The position numbers and the translations under genes are program-made. The notes beneath the pieces were generated by a model, which was not told where the DNA came from, did no database searches, and was given only the letters and a program-made list of their open reading frames with translations. From Rikenellaceae bacterium (GTDB lineage Bacteria > Bacteroidota > Bacteroidia > Bacteroidales > Rikenellaceae), in the NCBI GenBank assembly GCA_015060165.1, contig SUZC01000008.1:1-64000 (forward strand): a DNA stretch of 64,000 nucleotides. The letters run 5' to 3'. Of this stretch, positions 26,864 through 35,914 are shown one piece after another. The stretch's first letter is position 1; every line of letters begins with the position of its first letter.

Positions 26864-28063
26864 ATGATCACAACACAAATCTATCTTCGCCGAGGAAAAG
26901 AGGAATCACTCCTGCGCCGTCACCCCTGGATATTTTCGGGTGCAATTGAACGCGTCAAATGCGACGAGAAAGATATTCGCGAAGGAGAAATTGTCGATGT
27001 ATTTACCAAATCAGGCGACTTCATTGCCCGAGGTCACTACCAGATTGGCTCAATCGCAGTTCGCGTACTCACATTTGAGCAAGAGACGATTGACCAGACA
27101 TGGTGGAATAATCGTATTGCAGTAGCTTACGATGTTCGTCGCACTCTTGATTTGACCGACAATAGTGACACCAACTGCTACCGTCTTATCCACGGAGAAG
27201 GAGACTCTCTGCCTGGCTTGGTGGTTGACATTTACGATAAAACAGCAGTTGTTCAATGTCACTCAGTGGGTATGTATCTATCACGTATGGCTATTGCCGA
27301 AGCTCTTAGAAGTGTGTTGGGTGATAAAATAGAAGCCATTTACGACAAGAGCTCTCAAACCGTACCATACAAAGCAGGGCTTAATGCAATTGATGGATAT
27401 ATTTGGGGAAATTCTGACCATAAGAGCCACATCGTGTTGGAGAATGGTGAGAAGTTCTTGGTCAATTGGGAAGAGGGCCAAAAGACAGGTTTCTTCCTCG
27501 ACCAACGCTTCAACCGCGAACTTGTTCGCCACTATGCAAAAGGACGCACTGTACTAAATACATTCTGCTATACAGGAGGTTTTTCGGTATATGCGGCATC
27601 GGGAGGCGCCATAGAGGTATGCTCGATTGATGCATCGGAACGAGCGGTGAAACTTGCCGATGAAAATATGAAGCTTAATTTTGGTGAAGATGTAAAGCAT
27701 ACTGCCATTGCAGCCGATGCTGTCGAGTATCTGAAACAAATTGGTGATAAGTATGATTTGATTATTCTCGACCCACCCGCATTTGCGAAACATCACAAGG
27801 TGCTTGGTAACGCGATGCAGGGTTACAAACGCATCAATGCTCGTGCCTTGTCACAAATCAAGAGCGGAGGTATTCTCTTCACATTCTCTTGCTCGCAAGC
27901 CGTATCAAAGGAGTTGTTCCGCACAACAGTTTTCTCGGCTGCCGCAATCGCAGGTCGTAAGGTAAGAATTTTACATCAGCTCACTCAGCCAGCCGACCAC
28001 CCTATCAACATATATCACCCCGAAGGCGAATATCTCAAGGGAATGGTACTTTACGTTGAATAA
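26864..28063 (+). CDS. Class I SAM-dependent rRNA methyltransferase (RlmI-like)
   Basis: The protein of 399 residues has an N-terminal PUA-type RNA-binding part (IYLRRGKEESLLRRHPWIFSGAI). A Rossmann methyltransferase domain follows, with the SAM motif VLNTFCYTGGFSVYAA and the catalytic-region LIILDPPAF. RlmI-type enzymes make m5C in 23S rRNA; the exact site here is not determined. The ATG at 26864 is preferred over one at 26837 because the conserved sequence begins there. It follows the exonuclease gene by 97 nt. A 7-bp tandem repeat and a strong terminator follow it. Confidence 0.9.
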   Translation: MITTQIYLRRGKEESLLRRHPWIFSGAIERVKCDEKDIREGEIVDVFTKSGDFIARGHYQIGSIAVRVLTFEQETIDQTWWNNRIAVAYDVRRTLDLTDNSDTNCYRLIHGEGDSLPGLVVDIYDKTAVVQCHSVGMYLSRMAIAEALRSVLGDKIEAIYDKSSQTVPYKAGLNAIDGYIWGNSDHKSHIVLENGEKFLVNWEEGQKTGFFLDQRFNRELVRHYAKGRTVLNTFCYTGGFSVYAASGGAIEVCSIDASERAVKLADENMKLNFGEDVKHTAIAADAVEYLKQIGDKYDLIILDPPAFAKHHKVLGNAMQGYKRINARALSQIKSGGILFTFSCSQAVSKELFRTTVFSAAAIAGRKVRILHQLTQPADHPINIYHPEGEYLKGMVLYVE

Positions 28064-28073
28064 GGATGAATAT

Positions 28074-28124
28074 TTTTGAATTTTGAATTTTGAATTTTGA
28101 ATTTTGAATTTTGAATTTTGAATT
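28074..28124. repeat. Tandem repeat of TTTTGAA, seven copies
   Basis: Seven perfect consecutive TTTTGAA units run from 28074 to 28122, plus a partial TT. The array lies 10 nt after the stop of the rRNA methyltransferase gene and abuts the terminator. The unit is A/T-rich and matches no known element. Confidence 0.95.
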
Positions 28125-28166
28125 AAAAAATAACCTGAGATAGCAATCTATCTCAGGTTATTTTTT
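28125..28166. terminator. Bidirectional terminator with 19-bp perfect stem
   Basis: An A6 run and TAACCTGAGATAG (to 28143) pair exactly with CTATCTCAGGTTA and a T6 run (28148-28166) around CAAT. It ends the plus-strand RecQ-exonuclease-methyltransferase transcript and can also act on the minus strand. Confidence 0.9.
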
Positions 28167-28350
28167 CGCAGGTGTGATTGTCTTATTTTGATAGGTTTTC
28201 GTCTCTCAACCAGACATAATCCCATACCTCTAATATACACAAAATATTTTTTGCTATACAACCACAATTCAACCAATAAAATATTTCTCAACAGAACTTA
28301 CATCTTGCCCATATACCTATATATAAACATTCCCGACATAACTACGCAAA
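28167..28350. other. A/T-rich gap between convergent genes
   Basis: I see no gene, repeat or convincing site here. An open plus-strand frame from 28188 is A/T-rich and unsupported. Confidence 0.5.
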
Positions 28351-28380
28351 AAGTCCCCAAGTCTTTAGACCTGGGGACTT
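28351..28380 (-). terminator. Terminator of the PFOR gene
   Basis: AAGTCCCCA (28351-28359) pairs with TGGGGACTT (28372-28380), and an inner GTC/GAC extends the stem past one mismatch. The A5 run on the left serves as U-tract for the minus strand. Confidence 0.8.
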
Positions 28381-28399
28381 GCTACATATAGAGTATATA

Positions 28400-31300
28400 T
28401 TAGTACTCCAACTTAGCCATACGCTGGTAGCTGTTATAACGCCACTTAGCGTTCTCCTCAGCAGCCTGGAACAACTCCTCTGCCTCTGCTGGGAATGCCT
28501 TCTGCAATGAAGTATAGCGAACCTCCTTCATCAAGAAGTCGCGGAACTTCGACCAGTCGGGCTCCTTAGAGTCCATCACGAATGGATTCTTACCCTGCTC
28601 CTCCAACTGAGGATTGTAGTGCCACAAGTGCCAGTAACCACACTCAACAGCCTGCTTGCCGATAGTCTGAGTGCGAGTCATACCACCCTTAATACCATGG
28701 TTGATACAAGGAGCGTATGCGATCACAAGTGATGGACCAGGATATGCCTCAGCCTCCTTCAACACATTGAAGAGCTGGTTCTGAGATGCACCGATTGAAA
28801 CCTGAGCAACGTATACATAACCATATGTCATTGCGATAGCACCCAAATCCTTCTTGCGGATACGCTTACCGCTTGATGCAAACTTAGCCACAGCACCTAC
28901 TGGAGTTGCCTTTGATGACTGACCACCTGTATTAGAATAAACCTCGGTATCAACTACCAAGATGTTAACATCCATACCAGAAGCCAATACGTGGTCAACA
29001 CCACCGAAGCCGATATCGTAGCCCCAACCATCACCACCGATGATCCACTGAGACTTCTTAACAAGCCAATCCTTCATCTCAAGAATCTTCTGGCAGTAGT
29101 CGCAACCACAAGCCTCCAACATAGGAATCAATCGCTCTGAAACCTCTGCTGACTTAGCAGATGATCCACGATTCTCGATCCACTCCTTCATTACGCTCTT
29201 CAACTCATCAGAGCACTTCTCGCACTCAGCGATAGCCTTCTCCATATAAGCCTGAACACGGTCACGCAACTTCTCAACACCGGTGTGCATACCCAAACCG
29301 AACTCAGCGTTATCCTCAAAGAGTGAGTTAGCCCAAGCTGGACCCTGACCCTTTTCGTTTGTGCAATAAGGGGTAGAAGGTGCTGAACCAGAGTAGATTG
29401 ATGTACAACCGGTAGCATTAGCAACCATCATCTTATCACCAAAGAGCTGAGTAATAGTCTTGATATAAGGAGTCTCACCACAACCTGCACAAGCTCCTGA
29501 GAACTCGAAGAGTGGCTGTGTGAACTGAGAGTTCTTAACTGTCTTGGTCTTATCAACAACCTGCTTGTAACCTACGTTCTTGATTACTGCATTCCAATTC
29601 TCAGCCTCTGCCATCTGTGACTCCAAAGGTTTCATAACCAAAGCCTTGGTCTTAGCAGGACATACGTCAACACAGTTGCCGCAACCCGTACAATCCAATG
29701 GAGATACCTGAATACGGAACTTATAAGTCTTAGTCTCACCCAAGCCCTGCTTCCATGCAAGACCCGATGCCGCAGCCTCCTCCTCTGTTGCGAGGAATGG
29801 ACGAATTGCAGCGTGAGGACAAACGTATGAACACTGGTTACACTGGATACAGTTATCTACGATCCACTCAGGAACGTTAACTGCGATACCACGCTTCTCG
29901 TAGGCAGCAGTTCCGTTATCCCAAGTACCGTCCTCGCGACCATTGAATGCCGATACTGGAAGATCATCACCCTTCAATGCGTTGATAGGATCAACGATAT
30001 TGCGAACAAACTCAGGACGTGACATATCTACTGTTGCAGCAGCAGCCTTAACCTCGATTGAAGCCCACTCTGCAGGAATCTCAACCTTCTCAACAGCTGA
30101 ACCACCAGCATCAACAGCTGCGTAGTTCATATTAACGATATCCTCACCCTTTTTACCATAAGACTTCAAGATAGCCTTCTTCATCTCCTCGACAGCCTTC
30201 TCGAAAGGAATAACGTTTGCAATCTTGAAGAATGCAGACTGCATGATTGTATTGGTACGGTTACCCAAACCCAACTCAGCTGCAATCTTAGTTGCATTGA
30301 TGATATAGAAGTTAATATTGTTCTTAGCCAAATATGCCTTCATATGGTCGGGCAAAGTGGCGCAAGTTGTAGCAGCATCGTGTACTGAGTTCAAAAGGAA
30401 CGAACCGCCCTTCTTCAAACCCTTCAATACATCATACTTATCTACATATGAAGGAACGTGGCAAGCCACGAAATCGGGAGTAGTCACCAAGTAAGGTGAG
30501 CGAATCGGAGAATCACCGAAGCGCAAGTGAGATGAGGTATAACCACCCGATTTCTTTGAGTCATATGAGAAATATGCCTGGCAATACTTATCTGTAGAAC
30601 CACCGATAATCTTAATTGAGTTCTTATTTGCACCCACAGTACCATCAGCACCCAAACCGAAGAACAATGCCTCGAAAGTACCAGCCGATGCCATCGACAC
30701 CTCATCACCTACGGGCAAAGAGAGATTTGTAACATCGTCGTTGATACCAACTGTGAAGTGATTCTTAGGTTCTGCTGCAAATAAGTTCTCGATAACAGCC
30801 AAAATCTGAGCAGGAGTTGTATCCTTTGAAGAGAGACCATAACGGCCACCGATAACCAAAGGCTGATTCTCCTTGCCATAGAACATATCCTTTACATCAA
30901 GATACAAAGGCTCGCCATTTGCTCCAGGCTCCTTTGTGCGATCCAAAACGCATACACGCTTTACGCTTGCAGGAACTGCATCGAAGAAATACTTCTCTGA
31001 GAATGGACGATAGAGGTGAACAGTGATAAGACCCACCTTCTTGCCCTGAGTAGCCAAGTAATCGATACACTCCTTGATAGTCTCATTGATAGAGCCCATA
31101 GCCACGATAACATTCTCTGCATCGGGAGCACCATAATATGTGAAAGGCTTATAGCAACGACCTGTAATCTCAGAAATCTGAGCCATAGTCTCAGCAACCA
31201 TATCAGGAACAGCGTTGTAGAACTTATTAGAAGCCTCACGAGTCTGGAAATAGATATCAGGGTTCTGTGCAGTACCACGGGTTACAGGATGATTAGGATT

Positions 31301-31927
31301 CAACGCTGCAGCACGGAATGCCTTCAATGCCTCGCGATCGAGCAACGATGTAAGCGACGCATCGTCGATAATCTCCACCTTCTGAATCTCGTGTGATGTA
31401 CGGAAGCCATCGAAGAAGTGAAGGAAAGGAATACGAGCCTTCAAAGCCACGATGTGAGCTACACCAGCCAAATCCATAACCTCCTGAACAGATGATGTTG
31501 CCAACATAGCAAAACCTGTCTGGCGGGTAGCCATCACATCCTGGTGGTCACCAAAGATTGAGAGCGACTGAGCAGCCAATGCACGAGCCGACACATGGAA
31601 TACACCTGGAAGCAACTCACCAGCAATCTTATACATATTTGGGATCATCAACAAAAGACCCTGTGAAGCTGTGAAAGTTGATGTAAGAGCACCGCTCTGC
31701 AATGAACCGTGTACGGCACCTGCAGCACCAGCCTCAGACTGCATCTCTACGACCTTTACAGTCTCACCAAACATATTCTTCATACCCTGAGCAGCCCACT
31801 CGTCAACATACTCGGCCATTGTTGAAGAGGGTGTGATGGGGTAAATAGCAGCTACCTCTGAAAATTTGTAGGCAATGTGTGCCGCTGCATAGTTACCGTC
31901 ACAAGTGATAAATTTCTTCTCTGACAT
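28400..31927 (-). CDS. nifJ: Pyruvate:ferredoxin (flavodoxin) oxidoreductase
   Basis: PFOR oxidises pyruvate and CoA to acetyl-CoA and CO2, passing electrons to ferredoxin, which is central to anaerobic energy metabolism. The 1175-residue single-chain form has the pyruvate-binding N-terminal domain and a gamma domain. It has two 4Fe-4S motifs (CIQCNQCSYVCP and CTGCGNCVDVCP, residues about 690-760). A C-terminal TPP domain follows, with CAGCGETPY and the GDGWGYDIG region. The full length and all cluster cysteines look intact. It stands alone with its own terminator. Reduced ferredoxin from PFOR is a possible electron donor for the Hyf-like complex at 57.9-64 kb, by inference. Confidence 0.97.
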   Translation of the reverse strand: MSEKKFITCDGNYAAAHIAYKFSEVAAIYPITPSSTMAEYVDEWAAQGMKNMFGETVKVVEMQSEAGAAGAVHGSLQSGALTSTFTASQGLLLMIPNMYKIAGELLPGVFHVSARALAAQSLSIFGDHQDVMATRQTGFAMLATSSVQEVMDLAGVAHIVALKARIPFLHFFDGFRTSHEIQKVEIIDDASLTSLLDREALKAFRAAALNPNHPVTRGTAQNPDIYFQTREASNKFYNAVPDMVAETMAQISEITGRCYKPFTYYGAPDAENVIVAMGSINETIKECIDYLATQGKKVGLITVHLYRPFSEKYFFDAVPASVKRVCVLDRTKEPGANGEPLYLDVKDMFYGKENQPLVIGGRYGLSSKDTTPAQILAVIENLFAAEPKNHFTVGINDDVTNLSLPVGDEVSMASAGTFEALFFGLGADGTVGANKNSIKIIGGSTDKYCQAYFSYDSKKSGGYTSSHLRFGDSPIRSPYLVTTPDFVACHVPSYVDKYDVLKGLKKGGSFLLNSVHDAATTCATLPDHMKAYLAKNNINFYIINATKIAAELGLGNRTNTIMQSAFFKIANVIPFEKAVEEMKKAILKSYGKKGEDIVNMNYAAVDAGGSAVEKVEIPAEWASIEVKAAAATVDMSRPEFVRNIVDPINALKGDDLPVSAFNGREDGTWDNGTAAYEKRGIAVNVPEWIVDNCIQCNQCSYVCPHAAIRPFLATEEEAAASGLAWKQGLGETKTYKFRIQVSPLDCTGCGNCVDVCPAKTKALVMKPLESQMAEAENWNAVIKNVGYKQVVDKTKTVKNSQFTQPLFEFSGACAGCGETPYIKTITQLFGDKMMVANATGCTSIYSGSAPSTPYCTNEKGQGPAWANSLFEDNAEFGLGMHTGVEKLRDRVQAYMEKAIAECEKCSDELKSVMKEWIENRGSSAKSAEVSERLIPMLEACGCDYCQKILEMKDWLVKKSQWIIGGDGWGYDIGFGGVDHVLASGMDVNILVVDTEVYSNTGGQSSKATPVGAVAKFASSGKRIRKKDLGAIAMTYGYVYVAQVSIGASQNQLFNVLKEAEAYPGPSLVIAYAPCINHGIKGGMTRTQTIGKQAVECGYWHLWHYNPQLEEQGKNPFVMDSKEPDWSKFRDFLMKEVRYTSLQKAFPAEAEELFQAAEENAKWRYNSYQRMAKLEY

Positions 31928-32028
31928 AATGAATTAATTTTGTTTATTTATGATTTTAACTCTCTTTTCTGTTTCGCAATAATTTATTCACAGTTGAATC
32001 ATACCTGATTCCTAGCGTTAAATCTTGG

Positions 32029-32036
32029 CAAAGATA
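32029..32036 (-). promoter_or_regulatory. Candidate -7 box for the PFOR gene
   Basis: TATCTTTG on the minus strand fits TAnnTTTG and predicts a leader of about 95 nt. No TTG is at the usual spacing, so this is tentative. The rest of the 31928-32216 gap is A/T-rich and without a recognised feature. Confidence 0.45.
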
Positions 32037-32191
32037 CAAATTTTAGACAAGAATTCATAGATTTTTTGTGTTAATATTCTAACACTTCAGCTAAAAAGTT
32101 AACTTTCAGTTACCGCATCTAAATAATAGCTACAACTCCCGATCCAAAAGAGGGCAGAAAACAAACAATTCATCATAATAGTTTGCGCCAA

Positions 32192-32224
32192 TTGCTCTCA
32201 TTTTGTAAAAAATCAATATTTTTG
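32192..32224 (+). promoter_or_regulatory. Promoter of the M16 peptidase pair
   Basis: TTG (32192-32194), then 22 nt, then TATTTTTG (32217-32224), a -7 match with slightly long spacing. The ATG follows 42 nt later. Confidence 0.55.
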
Positions 32225-32266
32225 CATTTGCTGTGATTATACCACAACTCAGCAACACCTAAAATT

Positions 32267-33505
32267 ATGATTAGTTACGACAAAACATCTCTTGCAAACG
32301 GTCTGACAGTCATTGTCAATCGCGATAAAGCCTCACGAATGGCGGCCGTAAATATACTCTACAAAGTTGGAGCCCGCAACGAAAATCCCGAGTGCACGGG
32401 ATTGGCCCACCTGTTCGAGCATTTGATGTTCCGCGGAACACACCAGGTTCCAGACTTCGACACACCGGTACAGATGGCTTGCGGAGAGAACAACGCATTT
32501 ACCAACAATGATTATACCGATTTTTACATTACTCTTCCTCGCGATAACATCGAGACTGCGCTTTGGCTTGAAAGCGACAGAATGACAGGATTGGACCTTT
32601 CGGAAGAGGCGTGCCTGATTGAGAAACGGGTTGTCATTGAAGAGTTTAGACAGCGTTACATAAACCAGCCCTACGGCGACCTGAATATGATACTCCGCTC
32701 GATGGTATATAAGAAACACCCATACCGCTGGGCTACCATTGGAATGAGTCCCGACCATATTGAGCGGGCTCCGATAGAAGACATTCGCGATTTCTACCGT
32801 CGATTCTATCACCCATCTAATGCGATTCTTTCTGTATCGGGAGATTTTCAACCCGACAAGATTTTCACATTGGCAGAGAAGTGGTTTGGTGGAATAGAGG
32901 ACATAGCATACCCAATAGACCCCATTCCGCAAGAACCCATCCAAACCGAAGCCCGAAGGGTCGAGGTTGAACGAGATGTGCCAGCAACCACTATTGTCAT
33001 TGCCTTTCATATGGGGAATCGCTTGTCGCACGATTTCTTTTTGGGTGATATGACATCCGATTTGCTTGCGGGTGGAGATTCTGCTCGTTTATACGAACAC
33101 CTCATAAAAAACAGACGAATGTTTGCTAGTGTCAATGCCTACATTTCGGGCGATGTAGATTGCGGAATGTTTGTCTTCACGGGCCAACTTCTCCCCTCCA
33201 CAACCGAATCTGAGGCAGAAGCAGCATTTTGGGACGAGATGGAGGAACTGAAAAATGGAATAATCAGCGACTACGAGCTTGAGAAGGTCAAAAACAAATT
33301 CGAAGCTAACACCCTTTTCGGGGAGCTAAACGTGATGAACAAGGCTATGAATCTCGGATACTATCAGATGATTGGAGATTTAGATTTAATCAATCGCGAG
33401 GTCGAGATATATCGCTCACTTATGCGTGAGGAGGTGGCCGATTTCTCACAACGCACATTCCGCAAGGAGAACTCATCAACACTAATCTACAGAGCTAAAC
33501 AATGA
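32267..33505 (+). CDS. M16-family zinc metallopeptidase (active subunit)
   Basis: The 412-residue protein has the inverted zinc motif HLFEH (His-x2-Glu-His, about residues 47-51) and the downstream Glu expected in EACLIEKRVVIEE. Both place it in the pitrilysin/M16B group. No signal peptide is evident. Its TGA overlaps the ATG of the next gene by 4 nt (ATGA at 33502-33505), so the pair is translationally coupled. M16B enzymes usually work as heterodimers of one catalytic and one non-catalytic chain, and the order here fits that. The substrate is unknown. Confidence 0.92.
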   Translation: MISYDKTSLANGLTVIVNRDKASRMAAVNILYKVGARNENPECTGLAHLFEHLMFRGTHQVPDFDTPVQMACGENNAFTNNDYTDFYITLPRDNIETALWLESDRMTGLDLSEEACLIEKRVVIEEFRQRYINQPYGDLNMILRSMVYKKHPYRWATIGMSPDHIERAPIEDIRDFYRRFYHPSNAILSVSGDFQPDKIFTLAEKWFGGIEDIAYPIDPIPQEPIQTEARRVEVERDVPATTIVIAFHMGNRLSHDFFLGDMTSDLLAGGDSARLYEHLIKNRRMFASVNAYISGDVDCGMFVFTGQLLPSTTESEAEAAFWDEMEELKNGIISDYELEKVKNKFEANTLFGELNVMNKAMNLGYYQMIGDLDLINREVEIYRSLMREEVADFSQRTFRKENSSTLIYRAKQ

Positions 33506-34764
33506 CACAACCACAACTTGTAATACCCTCGCAGATAGAGGTGCCAACAGTAAAAAAACATATCGCAGAGAACAAAACTGCCATATACGCCATCAACTGC
33601 CCCGAATACGAGGTGGTGCGTATTTCGTTTGTTTTTCACGCCGGCACAGTTACCCAGCTACACCCATTTACAGCCTCAGCCACAGCTAATATGCTAGCCG
33701 AAGGTACAGAGCTATACACCTCACAGCAAATTGCCGAGAAGTTGGACTACTATGGCTCTTATTTCGACATCAACATAGATCGCGACTATGCCTATATAAC
33801 ATTCTGTTGCTTGTCGAAATTCTTTGCTGCAACAGCTGAAATTATTGAGCAAATCATACTCCACCCCACATTCCCCGAAAGTGAGGTTGTAACCTATCGC
33901 AACAAACGCAAGCAACAACTCTCTATCGAGCGACGTAAAGTAGAAACCCTTGCTCGCGAAAATTTTGCTCAGGCAATGTTTGGCAAAGAACACCCCTACG
34001 GCATATCGTATAGCGAGGAGCAATACGACTCACTATCAAGCGAAATCCTTCGCGAACACTACCGCCGATGTTACACTGCCGAACGCTGTATTGTCGTATG
34101 CAGTGGCAGTATAAGCGATGAGGTTCTGGATTGCACGCAACGAATTACAAACCAACTCTTGTCACAAAGTGGATCCGAAAATATAATTATGCCACCTTAC
34201 GATACAACCCACTCGCTACGAATACCCCACTCTGGGGCTGTACAATCTTCGATTCGTATGGGGCGAATGTTATTCCCACGCACACACGAAGACTTTATAC
34301 CGATGCAAGTCCTATCGACGGTACTTGGAGGATACTTCGGGTCGAGATTGATGCAAAACCTTCGTGAACGCAACGGATTCACTTATGGTGTTTTTTCGGC
34401 TATGGTTAATTTTCAACAGGCTGGATATTTAGCCATCGCCACACAAGTTGGCTCTGAAGTCACAGAGCAGGCCCTTAGCGAGATTGCCCGCGAGATTGAG
34501 CAACTTCGCACTGCACCAATTCCCAACGAAGAGTTAGAATTGGTAAAAAACATTATGGCAGGCGAGATGATGCGCATTTTAGACGGTCCATTCGGCATTG
34601 CCGACGTAACGACCGAAAATATTTTGTGTGGATTCGACAACTCGCATATTCAGTACAATCTGGAGCGCATACGACAAACCACAACAGAAGAGATTTTATC
34701 TTTGGCCCAACGATACCTCGCTCCTGCAGATTTGGTTACAGTTGTTGTAGGTGATTTTGAGTAA
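33502..34764 (+). CDS. M16-family peptidase-like protein (non-catalytic partner)
   Basis: This 420-residue M16-fold protein is coupled to the preceding gene by a 4-nt overlap. At the place where HxxEH should stand it has TASATANMLAEGT, so the zinc ligands are missing. It keeps the M16 overall pattern, including a C-terminal glycine-rich stretch (STVLGGYFGSRLMQNLRERNG), the hallmark of the non-catalytic subunit of M16B heterodimers. It probably helps substrate binding by the upstream protein. A strong terminator follows. Confidence 0.88.
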   Translation: MTQPQLVIPSQIEVPTVKKHIAENKTAIYAINCPEYEVVRISFVFHAGTVTQLHPFTASATANMLAEGTELYTSQQIAEKLDYYGSYFDINIDRDYAYITFCCLSKFFAATAEIIEQIILHPTFPESEVVTYRNKRKQQLSIERRKVETLARENFAQAMFGKEHPYGISYSEEQYDSLSSEILREHYRRCYTAERCIVVCSGSISDEVLDCTQRITNQLLSQSGSENIIMPPYDTTHSLRIPHSGAVQSSIRMGRMLFPRTHEDFIPMQVLSTVLGGYFGSRLMQNLRERNGFTYGVFSAMVNFQQAGYLAIATQVGSEVTEQALSEIAREIEQLRTAPIPNEELELVKNIMAGEMMRILDGPFGIADVTTENILCGFDNSHIQYNLERIRQTTTEEILSLAQRYLAPADLVTVVVGDFE

Positions 34765-34781
34765 ATAGAAATAACAAGACT

Positions 34782-34821
34782 AAAACTCCCTGATTAACGG
34801 CATATTAATCAGGGAGTTTTT
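34782..34821 (+). terminator. Terminator of the M16 pair
   Basis: AAAACTCCCTGATTAA (34782-34797) pairs perfectly with TTAATCAGGGAGTTTT (34805-34820), with a 7-nt loop and a T-run at the end. Confidence 0.9.
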
Positions 34822-34876
34822 GTGTAATTATAATTTCAATTAGCAAGACGCAGAAAGAGCCAACTTTCCACGCCTT

Positions 34877-34999
34877 AAAAATCGTATAAGGTGAGCTATT
34901 TTGGGGATTGCCGAAGTCTGAGAAAGCGCAGTTTACTTGACGTAAATGAGCATTTCGAGGACAAGCAAGACGCCGAAATAGCCAGCTTATACGGTTTTT
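34877..34999. repeat. Long-hairpin repeat, copy A
   Basis: A 123-nt imperfect palindrome. The outer arms AAAAATCGTATAAG and CTTATACGGTTTTT pair, followed by GAGCTATTTTGG against GCCGAAATAGCC, and an apical TTTAC-TTGAC-GTAAA. It begins 3 nt past the stop codon of the phosphodiester glycosidase gene (minus strand), with T5 on both flanks depending on strand. It is related in sequence to copies at 40257, 51237 and 51383. Confidence 0.9.
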
Positions 35000-35002
35000 A
35001 AT

Positions 35003-35911
35003 TTATTTTTTGCGCTTAACAAGTATATGCGTCGACACCCTACGCTGACCATAATGATCATAACGTTTGTTGTCTGTCGGATAGTTAATCACATCGGTAA
35101 GCGATTCCCCGCTACCCTTTATGTACATTGTTGTTGAACCTCCACCGTCCATATTAAGGGCGTGGCGAGGATTGAAATATTCAATAAGAAACTCTGTAGT
35201 CTCCTTAGCGCTCATTCCTGCACTATTCTTTGAACGGCCGTCGATGGTAATGAGCAACAAACGATTTGAGCGCGTGGTTGCAACTACCGTACGAGGGTGA
35301 CGCACGCCTTGATGACGACGATAATCCTCTGATGGCAATTTACGGATATCGATATTTGATATATCACCAATAAATTTCGCACCCACAGGTTTATAATTAT
35401 CAATCAGCATAGGTGACGATGAAAAGATATCAGGCATTGGATTTTTCAGATACGACGCCTTATTGCCATATCCTATTTTAACCTTTTTACCATCATACGC
35501 CACAGCACCCTCATGCTTCCAATAACGCAAATGGTCCGAGGGTAATGTTATCTCAGAAAAGACCTTACCTCCAGCCTTAACAAACGAAGCATCCCACTCG
35601 TAAGTACCATTAATAGCTACCACTGCATCTCGCTTAGTGGCCACGCTTGACAGAGAATCACCCCTATTAAGTACAGCAAAATCCAACTCGTAATCCTTGC
35701 AATTAAGGTCCAGCGACAGTACATTCACAAATTGCTGTGCACCGAATTTTTCGCCTCGGAAACTATACCATACAAGCTTATCGCCATCGAGCTGACGGAC
35801 AGTCCAGCCCTTATCCCCATTTTTGGGCTCACGCTCTTTGCGAGACGCAGCCTGCAACTCCACATTAGCAAACGCCAACACCAGGAGCATCAACATTGTA
35901 ATTCTTTTCAT
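35003..35911 (-). CDS. Phosphodiester glycosidase (NAGPA-like), exported
   Basis: This 302-residue protein has a signal peptide (cleavage near Leu-Gln-Ala-Ala, about residue 22). The family signature is RHPRTVVATT (about 205), LITIDGRS (about 222) and NMDGGGSTTMYI (about 255), as in mammalian N-acetylglucosamine-1-phosphodiester alpha-N-acetylglucosaminidase and bacterial exopolysaccharide genes. It should cut a phosphodiester-linked sugar in the periplasm or at the surface. It is 3 nt downstream of rsmA on the minus strand. Copy A of the long-hairpin repeat directly follows its stop. Confidence 0.88.
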   Translation of the reverse strand: MKRITMLMLLVLAFANVELQAASRKEREPKNGDKGWTVRQLDGDKLVWYSFRGEKFGAQQFVNVLSLDLNCKDYELDFAVLNRGDSLSSVATKRDAVVAINGTYEWDASFVKAGGKVFSEITLPSDHLRYWKHEGAVAYDGKKVKIGYGNKASYLKNPMPDIFSSSPMLIDNYKPVGAKFIGDISNIDIRKLPSEDYRRHQGVRHPRTVVATTRSNRLLLITIDGRSKNSAGMSAKETTEFLIEYFNPRHALNMDGGGSTTMYIKGSGESLTDVINYPTDNKRYDHYGQRRVSTHILVKRKK

Positions 35912-35914
35912 ATT

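Noticed and set aside
28074..28124. CRISPR array
   Set aside because: The units are 7 nt and directly joined, without spacers; no cas gene is present.
28188..28391. 67-codon frame in the A/T-rich gap
   Set aside because: It is rich in Ile, Tyr and Asn as random A/T-rich DNA gives, and runs over the PFOR terminator.
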